DNA of 64,000 nt from Schleiferilactobacillus perolens DSM 12744 (GCF_001435585.1 NZ_AZEC01000001.1:372001-436000); one strand, 5' to 3'; positions 46,146-56,234 are shown, counted from the first letter of the stretch. Translations and numbers: made by a program. Notes: generated by a model from the sequence alone, not told the origin.

Positions 46146-49100
46146 ATGAAAAGGAAGAATTACAATCGCCTGTATATCTCCTTGGCGGCAATGGTACTGA
46201 TCCCTGTCGCAGGGGCGGTGGTCTATCATCAGGATGTACATGCGGCGGATGTGGTAGCCACCAAAACAGATGCAGTGGCTTATCAAAGCAATCTTCAAAA
46301 CACAGCAAACTGGCAAAGCATGACCTCTGTTAATGGATTCAAAGCTAGCTATGCGGATGGTGCGTTGAATTTGCAACGGTTAAGCGGAACAGAGAACAAC
46401 ACGGTGTTGGTGGATACCGCCAGCCCGGTGTTAGCCGATGGAGAAGCACAGTATACCTTCAAGTACAATGATGCCGGTGCTGTACCGACAGAAGTGGGCC
46501 GTGTGGGTATTTCATTCCGGGATGTGCAAACCACTAAGCAATGGGCATTTGTGGGGTACAGCAACAACGGCAACTGGGTCGTCGAGGCGGATCATGATTA
46601 CAGTGGAAGCGGCGGCAGCAGTTGGAAAGATTTGAACATCAAGCAACAATTGCAGCCTGGTCAAACTTACACGTTGAAAGTACGATATACGGGTAAGCAT
46701 TTGACCGCTTGGTTGAATGATGCCCAGATTATCGATGGAGGTTATGCCTTCTTACCGACAGCGGCTGGTCAGGTTGGCACGCGGCTGTGGTATGACACCA
46801 AGACTTTATCTATCACGTCCTTCTCGGCGAACAGCATTCAATCAGGCGGCGAAGTCACGCCGGAGGACCCTGATAAAATCGTGAAAGTCGCGCCAATCAG
46901 TTTACAGACCAGTATCAATCAAGCCCCCACTCTGCCAGCAACAGTTAAAGGGACGACTGCCGATGGTAGAACGGTTGATGTCCCAGTGACTTGGGGAACA
47001 GTGGATCCGGCAGCATATAGTAAAGCGGGTAGCTTCAATGTCACTGGGACTGCAGCGGAGCTACCAGTGACAGCCACTATTGCAGTCACTGTACCTATTC
47101 CGACGTACACGGGACCAACGATTGAGTCGGCCGCCATGAAAGTGACACTGTCAGATAAGTATCCCGAAGTCCATCAATATTTCTTGAAGGATACTGGGAA
47201 GACATTCAATGGTACACAGGATGAATTAACGGTGGTACGGATTGACGGGACGGATTATCAACCCACGATCACGTATGAGCCACAGTCGGCCACTCAGGGC
47301 GTTTACCACATCAGTATTGCTGACAAGGTCACGTTTGATGTCCTAGCCACTGTGCAAGACAAGACATTCAAGTTTAAGGTACAAAATGTACAAGAAATTG
47401 GTGCATTCAAACTGCACACGTTAGAGTTCCCGGGCCAGAATATGATCTCGGTTTATTCGAGCGAAGCGGACGCATCGTTTGCAGGGGCCAAGATGAACAC
47501 GGCGACCAGTGCTTCCACCGATGGGGCAACGGGTGATACATTCCGTAAGCTGGACACCCAAGCGCCGAATAAGACAGAACACTACATGTACGGTTTCCTG
47601 AACAATCATGATACTGCGGCGGCCATCTGGACCAATGCGGCGCAGGATGGTTCGGGTAAGAGTGAAAACAACCGAATCACGTATTCAACAAAGCAAACAG
47701 ACAGCGGCGTGAATACAGGTTTAGGTACTGGACCGTATACTTTGCGACCGTTAGAAGACAATAGCACACCATTTACCGGCACCCTCATTCCTTTACCGGA
47801 AGTGGCTGTTTCCTTCGGCAAAGATGAGAATGGTGACAACCAAGTTGATTGGCAAGACGCGGCGATTGCTTACCGCCAGATTATGAATGAACCAATGGGC
47901 TGGCAAGACACTCGGCGGGTCGTCGCACAACGGATCCCTATGAATTTTGCTTCACAGGCCACGAATCCGTTCTTGGATACACTAGATGAAACCAAGCGGG
48001 TTTATAACATCACTGATGGTCTAGGCCAAACTGTTCTACTCAAGGGCTACCAGAGTGAGGGACATGACTCTGCGCATCCGGATTATGGTGCAATTGGGGC
48101 CCGTCAAGGCGGTGTTGACGACATGAATACTCTGATCAACGATGGTCATGAGTATAATGCCAGCTTCGGAGTCCATGTGAATGACACAGAGACGTATCCA
48201 GAAGCCAAGGCTTTCAGTGAACAGCTTGCCGATCCAAGTAAGCGCGGCTGGGACTGGCTCGACCCGTCGTACATGATCAAACAGCGTGATGACGCCATTA
48301 GCGGAAACCGCTACAACCGCTTTAAGGAATTGAAGTCTGAAACCCCTAATTTAGACTTTATTTATGTAGATGTTTGGGGCAATCAGGGTGAAGCTGGTTG
48401 GGAATCCCGCCGGTTGGCCGCTGAAATTAACGGTTTAGGATGGGAAGTCCACAACGAATTTCCCAACGCACTGGAATATGACTCCTTATGGAATCATTGG
48501 TCTGCTGAAAAAGCGTATGGTGGCAGTTCTACTAAGGGATTTAATAGTAATATCGTGCGTTTTATTCGTAACAACGAGAAAGACACCTGGGTGATTTCGG
48601 ATAACTCACTGCTTGGCGGTGCCGAGTTTGAAGCCTATGAAGGCTGGGTGGGCAAGACTGATTTCGCCAGCTTTGTGGATAAGACTTACCAAACCGATTT
48701 ACCCACTAAGTTTCTACAGCACTATGAAATCACGAACTGGAATGCCGTTTGGGATAACGCCAAGAAGGATTATGTGGGTGCGATCAAACTCGATCATGGG
48801 GTTGTTGTCGACAATAGCACTGGGACAAAGACCATTACAGTGAATGGGACGACTGTATTGAACGACAAACTCACGTATGGGCAAAGTGTCGGTCATACGA
48901 TCAGTTATTTGCTACCTTGGGATTCAACGGACAAAGTCGGCAATGGTATCAAAGCAGGCACTACTGATACAGATGGCTTAAATTTTGACAAACTATACTA
49001 TTGGAACGATGCCGGAACCACCACGACATGGCAATTACTAGATCAATTTAAAGGTGCCAGCGCACTGCACATTTATCAATTAACGGATCAAGGACGGATT

Positions 49101-52100
49101 GACAAAGGGACCGTCGCCGTAGTCAACGGCCAGGTGACATTGAATCTGGCGGCGAAAACAGCATATGTATTGACGATTGCCGCTGAAACACCGGAGAATG
49201 TCACTTTCGGAACAGGCAGTCACTTGAAGGATCCGGGGTTCAATGCGAAGGATACTTTAACAACGAATTGGCATGTGGATAGCGGCAATCCAATTGTCAC
49301 CAAGACTGACATGGGCGATTATGTGGTTCAGGCTGGTGCGGCAAAGATGGCCATTAGCCAATCCATCACAGATCTGAAGAAAGGCAATTGGAGCGTTTAT
49401 GTCAATACGGAAACTCACAATCGGCCGGTGACCATCACCGTCACAGTGGGTGGTAAGACATTTACGAAGACGTTCAAAGATTCCACTGCTCAAAACTTTA
49501 TTCAAGCAGATGTAAACCACACAGTTGGTTATCAAGAGAAAAATGCCTCGTACATGCAAAAAGCCCGGGTAGACTTCGTTGTGCCCACCGATGGTGCTGA
49601 AGCGACTCTGACGATCAGTACAGATGCTGGCGCAGCTAATGATCACACGTATTTCGATGATGTCCGAGTAGTCACCCGCAACACCGACTTGACCGTCAAT
49701 AAAGATGGTGAAAGTGAAGATAAGGACGGTAACAAGGTCGTCATTTATCAAGACTTTGAAGATACTCAGGCCATTGGTCTCTATCCATTTGAAAAAGGTT
49801 CGGCTGGCGGCGTCGAGGATCCGCGAGTCCATCTGTCTGAACGACATGACAAATATACGCAATATGGCTGGAATGGCAATCGGATTGACGATGTCTTATC
49901 GGGTAATTGGTCGCTGAAAGCCCACAAACAGGGCGATGGTTTAATTTATCAAACTATTCCGCAGACTGTCTACTTTGCTCCTGGGAAACGGTATAAAGTG
50001 GAATTCGATTACCAAACCGATGGCGACAAGCAGTACACACCAGGGTTTGTCGATGGTGAGTATACGCCCGACGAGAATTTGGGTAATGCCGCTAAGTTCA
50101 CACTTTTCACAGCGCTGAGAGCCACCAATGGTGATCAATCAACGGCGGATTTGACGGCTAATCATACGCAGCACTTCAGTGGCACAATCACAGGGGCTGC
50201 AGATGGTAAACTGGGCTTCTTCATCTATAAAGCGGACGGCGATACGGACTTCATTTTGGACAATTTCCTTGTCACTGAGATGAATAGTCCGGTGATTACT
50301 GTTCAACCGATTAAAGCACAAGCAGGAACTGATCCCAAGACGATCAACTGGATGACTGGGGTCAAAGCTGTTGATGCCAACGGCAAAGACTACACGAGTC
50401 AGATCAAAGTGGATTATTCAAAGGCTGACTTCACGCAACCCGGACAGTACCAAGTGTTTTACCGGATCAGTAACAATGCAGGCGAAGTGATTGCAGAAAA
50501 CACCGCAGTTCTGACGTTAACGGATAAGGACGGGAATGTGCCGGCTTATGTCACTGCCACGGAATCCGGCTATGTTTTAACGAGTCCTAACGGTCAGGTT
50601 AAGACCACAGTGGCGATCGATCAAAACCAGCAGTTAACCTATTCTGTTGTCCGGGACGGTAAAACATTTGTGGGTTCTTCGCAAATGGGCTTTACCGTGA
50701 ATGGGGTGGATTATGGCAAGAATGTCCACTTTGGTCAGCCCGCTACCGACTATATTGTGAATGATCAGATCAGCGTCTTAGGTAATAGTGCCACGACTGT
50801 GAACCCGTATGTGGTTGTGAGCGTGCCGGTGATCACTGCGGATGGTGTCACGTATCAAGTGAATTATCGCCTGTACAATGATGGCACTGCATTCTCCTAC
50901 CAATTCAACGGCAGCGGCAACAACAAGGTGCAGGAGACCACCCAGTTTGTTGTACCAGAAGGCACTAAAGCGTGGGCGGGTTATGACGCTGAACATTATG
51001 CCAATTATGAATCATTGGTTCAGCAACTCGATTTGACCAAGGCAGGTGCGGCCGGGATCAATCCGGCCGTGGCTTTACAACTAACAGATGGCAGTTACGC
51101 AGCACTTCTGGAGGGTAACGCTAACGCCACTTATCCAGGCACAGCCTTTAATGTGGTAGGAAGCAATACTTTCCAAATTCAGACGAATTGGTCAACCACC
51201 ACTCCGACAGTGACGTTGAATGGGCCATTCACGACGCCGTGGCGGATTGTGGCCGTAGGTAGTTCACTGGACGATCTGGTTAATAACCGGATTGTCTATT
51301 CGGTCAATCCAGCGAAGAACGAAACGCTTTTCGCCAATCAAGATAGTTGGGTGAAACCGGGTCGGTCGACTTGGTCTTGGATTGCGGACGGCGGCACCAA
51401 GGGCGTTACGCCAGAAAATATGCGGTTATACGCAGAAGAAGCGGCGAAACTGGGCTTTGAATATAACACCATCGATGAGGGTTGGGTATTCTGGAATGGT
51501 GGTAATAAGACTAACTATGATAGCCAGTTGTATAAGGATCAACTGACTTCTGTCGCTAACTTTGCCAAACAGTATGGCGTGAATTCCATCCTCTGGAGTG
51601 CCATGAACAACATGACGGGGAATATGCCCGGCATGAGCAATATCAATGATGTCAGTGATTTCTTGAATATGGCTAAAGAGACCGGAATGGCCGGAACGAA
51701 GATTGATTTCTGGCCGAACGAAAGCAATCCGGCCAACATCGGGTTGTATCTGAACACGCTGCAAGAAGCAGCCAAAGATCAGCTGATGGTCATCTTCCAT
51801 GGCTCTGCAAAACCGACTGGTTGGGATCGCACTTATCCGAACGAAATTAGTCGGGAAGGAATTCGGGGTTATGAGCAGGTCAGTTACGATGAGAACTCCC
51901 GTGATCCGAAGATTCCGTATGCACCGTATCTCTACTACACGACCCAACCGTTTACGCGGTTCTTACAAGGGCATGCCGACTTCACCCCGGAAACCCGGAC
52001 AGCTGGTGAAATTGCCAGTCTGGTATTGACGGACAGTCCGATTCAAATGATCGCAACGAGTCCTCAGGAGCTGTTGGCAAACCCGGCGGTTGAGATGATC

Positions 52101-55100
52101 AAGTCTATTCCAACAGTTTGGGATAAGACCGTTGTCCTGCCGCAAAGCGAAATCGGCAAGACGGCGATTATCGCAAAGCAAGCGGGCGGTAACTGGTTCA
52201 TCGGCGGCGTGGCCAACACGAGTAATGTCAATGTAGACATTGACTTGAATCAATTGCTTGGCGATGGCACTTACCAACTTGATCTTTGGCGCGATACTGT
52301 GGCAGCGGACCAAAACGGCAAGGGCGGTAAGATGGTTGAAGAAACGCGAAATATCACGAAGAACGATCATCTGACCCTGGCAATGCTGCAACATGGCGGA
52401 TTTATCGCTCGAATCTCTAAGTTATCCTTGTCTCAATACGGTGGTGTGATTGGCAAGCCAATTGTGGTCACTGCACCACAGGGAGCCACAGTGAAGTATA
52501 CCGTGGATGGTAGCGATTCATTATCTTCCGCAACTGCCAAGGCCTATCCAACGGCAGGATTAACACTCAAAGAATCAACCAACCTGAAGGTCACCATTAC
52601 TGACGGCGACGGGAAGGGCACAACGATTGCGCATCGGTTCAACGCAATCAATGATGGAGATCGGTTACGCGAAGATTTAACGCAACTGATCAACCAGAGT
52701 CAGACCTTGAATTCAAGTGAATACACGCCTGACTCGTATGCTGAAGTACAAACGGCGCAAACCAATGCCGAAAAAGTGCTGGCTGACGAAAAAGCGACAG
52801 ATGATGCCATTACTAAGGCAGGACAAGACCTGACGGCGGCCATGAATAATTTGATTTTGAAGGCGGCTGCTAACGTGTTGCCAACCACTAAGATTACGGA
52901 TTATCAAGGCGGCGAGCCCAATTCAGCTGCTGAAGCACTGCAAAAGGCTTTTGATGGTGATAAGACCACTATCTGGCATACGAACTGGAACGGTACCACC
53001 ATGGATAAAATGAGCTGGGGAGTGGTCTTCGACAAGGCCTATCCAGTCAATGGTTTCACGTATTTACCGCGACAAGGCGGCAGTAATGGGATCATTACCG
53101 AATATCAAATCGTTGGTTACACCAGCCTAGATGAAAATGGAAAGATGATTACTTTGGCCACTGGCAAATGGGCTGGTGATGCCACGTTGAAGACGATTAA
53201 TTTCCCGACAGCAAATATTTCAGCTTTGGTCTTTGTCCCTGTTCACACAATTGGGGATTCGCCAGATAAGTTCGCTTCGGCGGCGGAATTCCAGATCTTG
53301 ATTGAACGGACAGCACCTACAATTGAGGGGATCAAGGATATCACCATTCCGACAGGTACCGACGTCAGTCAGTACAATTGGTTAAGTGGGATCACTGCGA
53401 CTGATACGATTGATGGTGATGTGACCGGTCGAATTAAAGTCGATACCAGCACTGTCGATACCAGCAAAGCGGGAGATTACAATCTGATCTATACGGCCAC
53501 TAACAAGGTCGGGACTCTGGCTACGCAGACAGTTAAAGTCCATGTTGTGGGTGATGAACAACCGGGCAGCAAGCAAAAACTGACCGCGGATAGTATCACA
53601 ATTAAAGTCGGCGATAATCTTCCCAAAGAAGCTGACTTCAATATTGTAGCGCTGGACAAGGATGGTAATGCAGTCACAGCGACGGCCGATGTGTCGAAAG
53701 TGAAAACGGACCAGGTCGGCGGCTATCCAGTGGTCATCACCACAACGGATGGGCAAACGATCACAGTGCAAGTTAACGTGGAAGCCCGGGCAACGGGTGC
53801 GCAGCTCACTGCGGATAGTGTCACGATCAAAATTGGTGATCCGGCACCCACTCAGGCTGATTTCCACATCGTCGCTCAGGATAAAGATGGTAAACCAGTA
53901 GCAGTCGAAGTGGATCTATCCAAGGTCAATACAGCGGTTGCGGACGACTATCCAGTGTTGATCACGACTGCTGACGGTCAGAAATTGACAGTCTTCGTCC
54001 ATGTCACACCACGCGGCGATGAAGGGACCACTGTGAAACTGACTGCGGATAATGTCACCATCAAAGTGGGTGACCCATTACCCCAAGAAGCTGATTTCCA
54101 TATTGTTGCCCAGGATAAGGATGGGAAACCTGTGGCAGTTCAAGTGGATCTATCCAAGGTTAATCCGAAGGCAGCTGGTGATTATCCGGTCGTCATTAAA
54201 GCGGCGGACGGTAAAGCGTTGACTGTTATCGTGCATGTGATCGCCAATGGCGGTGGAGGCACGGTGACCCCGCCGACGCCAGTTGCGAAGACGGAATTCA
54301 CCACAATTGATCGGCAAGTATTGGCTGTTCAAGCGGGGAAAGCACCTCAGTATCAATACGATGCCGCGAGTGACAGTTTTAAGGTGTCTGACCAAGAGCC
54401 GTCGTTAGCTATTGGAACGGAATGGCTCACAGTGAAGAAGGGGGTAACAACGGACGGTACGACGTATTATCAAGTGAGCGGCGTCGGTTACGTACGGGCT
54501 GAAGATATTACCAACGCTAAAATCACGCTGCAAAAGGGTGTCGTGGTGGTGACCAACGCGAATGGGGCTGTGGCTCGGTTGAATACAACTGGCAACGCTG
54601 TACAGGTGCAGACTCTGAAACCAGGGACGGCATGGCAGTACACTGCGGTCGCCACTAATCCAGACGGCACAAAAGCCTATCGGGTGGCGGATAAACAGTG
54701 GGTTTCCATCGCTGATGTGCGGGTTCAAAACACCCAAATCACCGGTAATAATTATCCGGTCTATGTGCAAACAAATGATGCGCGCCTTTATCATTACGAT
54801 GCGAGCACAGGCACATTCACGCAACTTGAGCGTGGTCTGAAACTCGCTACGGGATGGAAGTCCGCTAACAAAGCCGTGACGGCGGATGGCACGACCTACT
54901 ATCGGGTTAGCACGGATGAATGGTTGCGCGGCAGTGACGTGACCGCCAATGCGGTGACCGGGGCAAAAGGGGTTGTTACGATTGCAGTAGCACCAAGTGC
55001 CAAGACATCGACTGACCCAGATGGTAAAGCAACTACCGAGCATCATTTGCTTAACGGCACATACTGGTTGTATTCTGCCGTTGCCCAGAATGCTGACGGT

Positions 55101-55346
55101 ACCATTTCGTACCTGGTCGCTAACAACGAATGGGTACAGGCTAGGGATGTCCGTGATACGGGCCGAGTCTTCACCATTGGCAGTAAGGATGCACCGTTAG
55201 TTAACGGTCAGGGTAATCCAGTTAATCGTACATTAAAGGCAGGCACTGCTTGGAAGGTAACCGGATGGCGCTTTATCGATGGCGCTTTGCACTATCGGGT
55301 ATCCACGAATGGGTTTGTTCGGGCCGACCTGGGTCGTTACGAATAA
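46146..55346 (+). CDS. GH101-GH97 bifunctional secreted glycosidase, 3066 residues
   Basis: A GGAGGAAAAG site precedes the ATG. Residues 1-1381 parallel the GH101 protein at 33736 from signal peptide (1-34) through binding domain, Ig domain, catalytic barrel (nucleophile Asp742 in YVDVWGN, acid/base Glu771) and galactose-binding domains. An Ig-like domain (1382-1462) links to a second complete enzyme, GH97 (about 1465-2092). GH97 features are the N-terminal beta-supersandwich, GRSTWSWIADGG, IDEGW, and KIDFW with Asp1854 at the nucleophile position of retaining members. FHGSAKPTGWDRTYPN and SREGIRGYE follow. Then come a chitobiase-like beta domain (2095-2160), a helical FIVAR-like domain (2170-2235), a CBM32-like F5/8 domain (2242-2389), a DUF5011-like domain, three tandem Ig-like repeats (2478-2702) and SLAP repeats (2716-3066). 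The retaining motif predicts alpha-galactosidase-type action, so the fusion could remove alpha-linked caps and release the core-1 disaccharide. Confidence 0.92.
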   Translation: MKRKNYNRLYISLAAMVLIPVAGAVVYHQDVHAADVVATKTDAVAYQSNLQNTANWQSMTSVNGFKASYADGALNLQRLSGTENNTVLVDTASPVLADGEAQYTFKYNDAGAVPTEVGRVGISFRDVQTTKQWAFVGYSNNGNWVVEADHDYSGSGGSSWKDLNIKQQLQPGQTYTLKVRYTGKHLTAWLNDAQIIDGGYAFLPTAAGQVGTRLWYDTKTLSITSFSANSIQSGGEVTPEDPDKIVKVAPISLQTSINQAPTLPATVKGTTADGRTVDVPVTWGTVDPAAYSKAGSFNVTGTAAELPVTATIAVTVPIPTYTGPTIESAAMKVTLSDKYPEVHQYFLKDTGKTFNGTQDELTVVRIDGTDYQPTITYEPQSATQGVYHISIADKVTFDVLATVQDKTFKFKVQNVQEIGAFKLHTLEFPGQNMISVYSSEADASFAGAKMNTATSASTDGATGDTFRKLDTQAPNKTEHYMYGFLNNHDTAAAIWTNAAQDGSGKSENNRITYSTKQTDSGVNTGLGTGPYTLRPLEDNSTPFTGTLIPLPEVAVSFGKDENGDNQVDWQDAAIAYRQIMNEPMGWQDTRRVVAQRIPMNFASQATNPFLDTLDETKRVYNITDGLGQTVLLKGYQSEGHDSAHPDYGAIGARQGGVDDMNTLINDGHEYNASFGVHVNDTETYPEAKAFSEQLADPSKRGWDWLDPSYMIKQRDDAISGNRYNRFKELKSETPNLDFIYVDVWGNQGEAGWESRRLAAEINGLGWEVHNEFPNALEYDSLWNHWSAEKAYGGSSTKGFNSNIVRFIRNNEKDTWVISDNSLLGGAEFEAYEGWVGKTDFASFVDKTYQTDLPTKFLQHYEITNWNAVWDNAKKDYVGAIKLDHGVVVDNSTGTKTITVNGTTVLNDKLTYGQSVGHTISYLLPWDSTDKVGNGIKAGTTDTDGLNFDKLYYWNDAGTTTTWQLLDQFKGASALHIYQLTDQGRIDKGTVAVVNGQVTLNLAAKTAYVLTIAAETPENVTFGTGSHLKDPGFNAKDTLTTNWHVDSGNPIVTKTDMGDYVVQAGAAKMAISQSITDLKKGNWSVYVNTETHNRPVTITVTVGGKTFTKTFKDSTAQNFIQADVNHTVGYQEKNASYMQKARVDFVVPTDGAEATLTISTDAGAANDHTYFDDVRVVTRNTDLTVNKDGESEDKDGNKVVIYQDFEDTQAIGLYPFEKGSAGGVEDPRVHLSERHDKYTQYGWNGNRIDDVLSGNWSLKAHKQGDGLIYQTIPQTVYFAPGKRYKVEFDYQTDGDKQYTPGFVDGEYTPDENLGNAAKFTLFTALRATNGDQSTADLTANHTQHFSGTITGAADGKLGFFIYKADGDTDFILDNFLVTEMNSPVITVQPIKAQAGTDPKTINWMTGVKAVDANGKDYTSQIKVDYSKADFTQPGQYQVFYRISNNAGEVIAENTAVLTLTDKDGNVPAYVTATESGYVLTSPNGQVKTTVAIDQNQQLTYSVVRDGKTFVGSSQMGFTVNGVDYGKNVHFGQPATDYIVNDQISVLGNSATTVNPYVVVSVPVITADGVTYQVNYRLYNDGTAFSYQFNGSGNNKVQETTQFVVPEGTKAWAGYDAEHYANYESLVQQLDLTKAGAAGINPAVALQLTDGSYAALLEGNANATYPGTAFNVVGSNTFQIQTNWSTTTPTVTLNGPFTTPWRIVAVGSSLDDLVNNRIVYSVNPAKNETLFANQDSWVKPGRSTWSWIADGGTKGVTPENMRLYAEEAAKLGFEYNTIDEGWVFWNGGNKTNYDSQLYKDQLTSVANFAKQYGVNSILWSAMNNMTGNMPGMSNINDVSDFLNMAKETGMAGTKIDFWPNESNPANIGLYLNTLQEAAKDQLMVIFHGSAKPTGWDRTYPNEISREGIRGYEQVSYDENSRDPKIPYAPYLYYTTQPFTRFLQGHADFTPETRTAGEIASLVLTDSPIQMIATSPQELLANPAVEMIKSIPTVWDKTVVLPQSEIGKTAIIAKQAGGNWFIGGVANTSNVNVDIDLNQLLGDGTYQLDLWRDTVAADQNGKGGKMVEETRNITKNDHLTLAMLQHGGFIARISKLSLSQYGGVIGKPIVVTAPQGATVKYTVDGSDSLSSATAKAYPTAGLTLKESTNLKVTITDGDGKGTTIAHRFNAINDGDRLREDLTQLINQSQTLNSSEYTPDSYAEVQTAQTNAEKVLADEKATDDAITKAGQDLTAAMNNLILKAAANVLPTTKITDYQGGEPNSAAEALQKAFDGDKTTIWHTNWNGTTMDKMSWGVVFDKAYPVNGFTYLPRQGGSNGIITEYQIVGYTSLDENGKMITLATGKWAGDATLKTINFPTANISALVFVPVHTIGDSPDKFASAAEFQILIERTAPTIEGIKDITIPTGTDVSQYNWLSGITATDTIDGDVTGRIKVDTSTVDTSKAGDYNLIYTATNKVGTLATQTVKVHVVGDEQPGSKQKLTADSITIKVGDNLPKEADFNIVALDKDGNAVTATADVSKVKTDQVGGYPVVITTTDGQTITVQVNVEARATGAQLTADSVTIKIGDPAPTQADFHIVAQDKDGKPVAVEVDLSKVNTAVADDYPVLITTADGQKLTVFVHVTPRGDEGTTVKLTADNVTIKVGDPLPQEADFHIVAQDKDGKPVAVQVDLSKVNPKAAGDYPVVIKAADGKALTVIVHVIANGGGGTVTPPTPVAKTEFTTIDRQVLAVQAGKAPQYQYDAASDSFKVSDQEPSLAIGTEWLTVKKGVTTDGTTYYQVSGVGYVRAEDITNAKITLQKGVVVVTNANGAVARLNTTGNAVQVQTLKPGTAWQYTAVATNPDGTKAYRVADKQWVSIADVRVQNTQITGNNYPVYVQTNDARLYHYDASTGTFTQLERGLKLATGWKSANKAVTADGTTYYRVSTDEWLRGSDVTANAVTGAKGVVTIAVAPSAKTSTDPDGKATTEHHLLNGTYWLYSAVAQNADGTISYLVANNEWVQARDVRDTGRVFTIGSKDAPLVNGQGNPVNRTLKAGTAWKVTGWRFIDGALHYRVSTNGFVRADLGRYE
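53577..54255 (+). repeat. Three tandem Ig-like repeats in the GH101-GH97 gene
   Basis: About 75 codons each, starting LTADSITIKVGD, LTADSVTIKIGD and LTADNVTIKVGD, with a common DKDG and PVVI pattern. The first GH101 gene has one copy at the same place (nt about 37866), so the number differs between paralogues. Confidence 0.8.
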
Positions 55347-55380
55347 ACACCTGAGAGTGGACTGATTAATTGCAAATTGT

Positions 55381-55416
55381 AAAGGCAGTCATTTGCTTCG
55401 GCGAATGGCTGCCTTT
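55381..55416 (+). terminator. Terminator of the GH101-GH97 gene
   Basis: AAAGGCAGTCATTTG (55381-55395) pairs, with two mismatches, with CGAATGGCTGCCTTT (55402-55416). Confidence 0.8.
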
Positions 55417-55441
55417 CATATTCTATGTAAAGAAAGGAATA

Positions 55442-55499
55442 TTACAACGTTAATTAAATTAAAAAGGATATTTACAACGTAACCGTTTTCGGGTACTAT
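55442..55499 (+). promoter_or_regulatory. Promoter and direct-repeat operator of the nanE operon
   Basis: TTTACA (55471-55476), a 17-base spacer and TACTAT (55494-55499) form the promoter. TTACAACGTTAA (55442) and TTACAACGTAAC (55472) are direct repeats exactly 30 bases (about three helix turns) apart, the second overlapping the -35 box. A binding site for the operon's RpiR protein is the natural guess. Confidence 0.7.
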
Positions 55500-55520
55500 A
55501 CAGGTAAGGAGGAAAAACCA

Positions 55521-56234
55521 ATGGATATCGAAAAACTAAAGCACCAATTAATCGTATCGTGCCAAGCATTACCTGACGAGCCCCTCCACAGTGCATATAT
55601 CATGAGCCGGATGGCATTGGCTGCCAAGCAGGGCGGAGCCGCTGGTATCCGCGCAAACGGCGTTGAAGATATTCAGGCTATTCAGAAAACTGTTGATTTA
55701 CCAGTGATCGGCATTATCAAACGGGATTACGAAGATTCAGATATTTATATCACGGCTACGATTAAAGAAGTGAAGGAACTTCTGGATGGGACCACGGCGG
55801 AAATTATTGCCACGGATGCCACCAGGCGGGTGCGACCTTATCGGGAAGATGTCGGGGAATTGTTGAACATGATTCACGGCGCTGGTCGATTGGCGATGGC
55901 GGACATCTCGAATCTTGATGAAGGGATTGCGGCCAGCCGGTTAGGTTTCGACATCATTTCCACCACGATGTCGGGTTATACCCCATATACGCCGCCCATT
56001 GACCAGCCGGACTTTGATTTGGTAAAAGAACTTTCTAAAAGAGTATCGACACCTGTCATTATGGAGGGCCATACCACGGAACCTGGTCAAGTGGTCCAAG
56101 CATTTCAACTCGGTGCTTTTGCGGCGGTGGTGGGCGGTGCGATTACGCGCCCGCAACAAATTACCGCGCGTTTTACCAAGGCTGTTGATGAATATCGGCG
56201 GGGTAATGATGGGAAGGAGGACGCAGATGCGTAA
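55521..56234 (+). CDS. nanE: N-acetylmannosamine-6-phosphate 2-epimerase
   Basis: This 237-residue TIM-barrel protein matches NanE throughout: IVSCQALPDEPL at the start, AGIRAN, PVIGIIKRDY with the active-site Lys (about residue 73), IATDAT, MADISN, GYT.YT and PVIMEGHT with the catalytic Glu. It converts ManNAc-6-phosphate to GlcNAc-6-phosphate in sialic acid or ManNAc breakdown. It has an AAGGAGG site and heads an operon of five genes; it overlaps the next gene by eight bases. Other nan genes (lyase, kinase) are absent here. The operon may therefore serve ManNAc taken up by the EIIC, or a modified amino sugar. Confidence 0.93.
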   Translation: MDIEKLKHQLIVSCQALPDEPLHSAYIMSRMALAAKQGGAAGIRANGVEDIQAIQKTVDLPVIGIIKRDYEDSDIYITATIKEVKELLDGTTAEIIATDATRRVRPYREDVGELLNMIHGAGRLAMADISNLDEGIAASRLGFDIISTTMSGYTPYTPPIDQPDFDLVKELSKRVSTPVIMEGHTTEPGQVVQAFQLGAFAAVVGGAITRPQQITARFTKAVDEYRRGNDGKEDADA

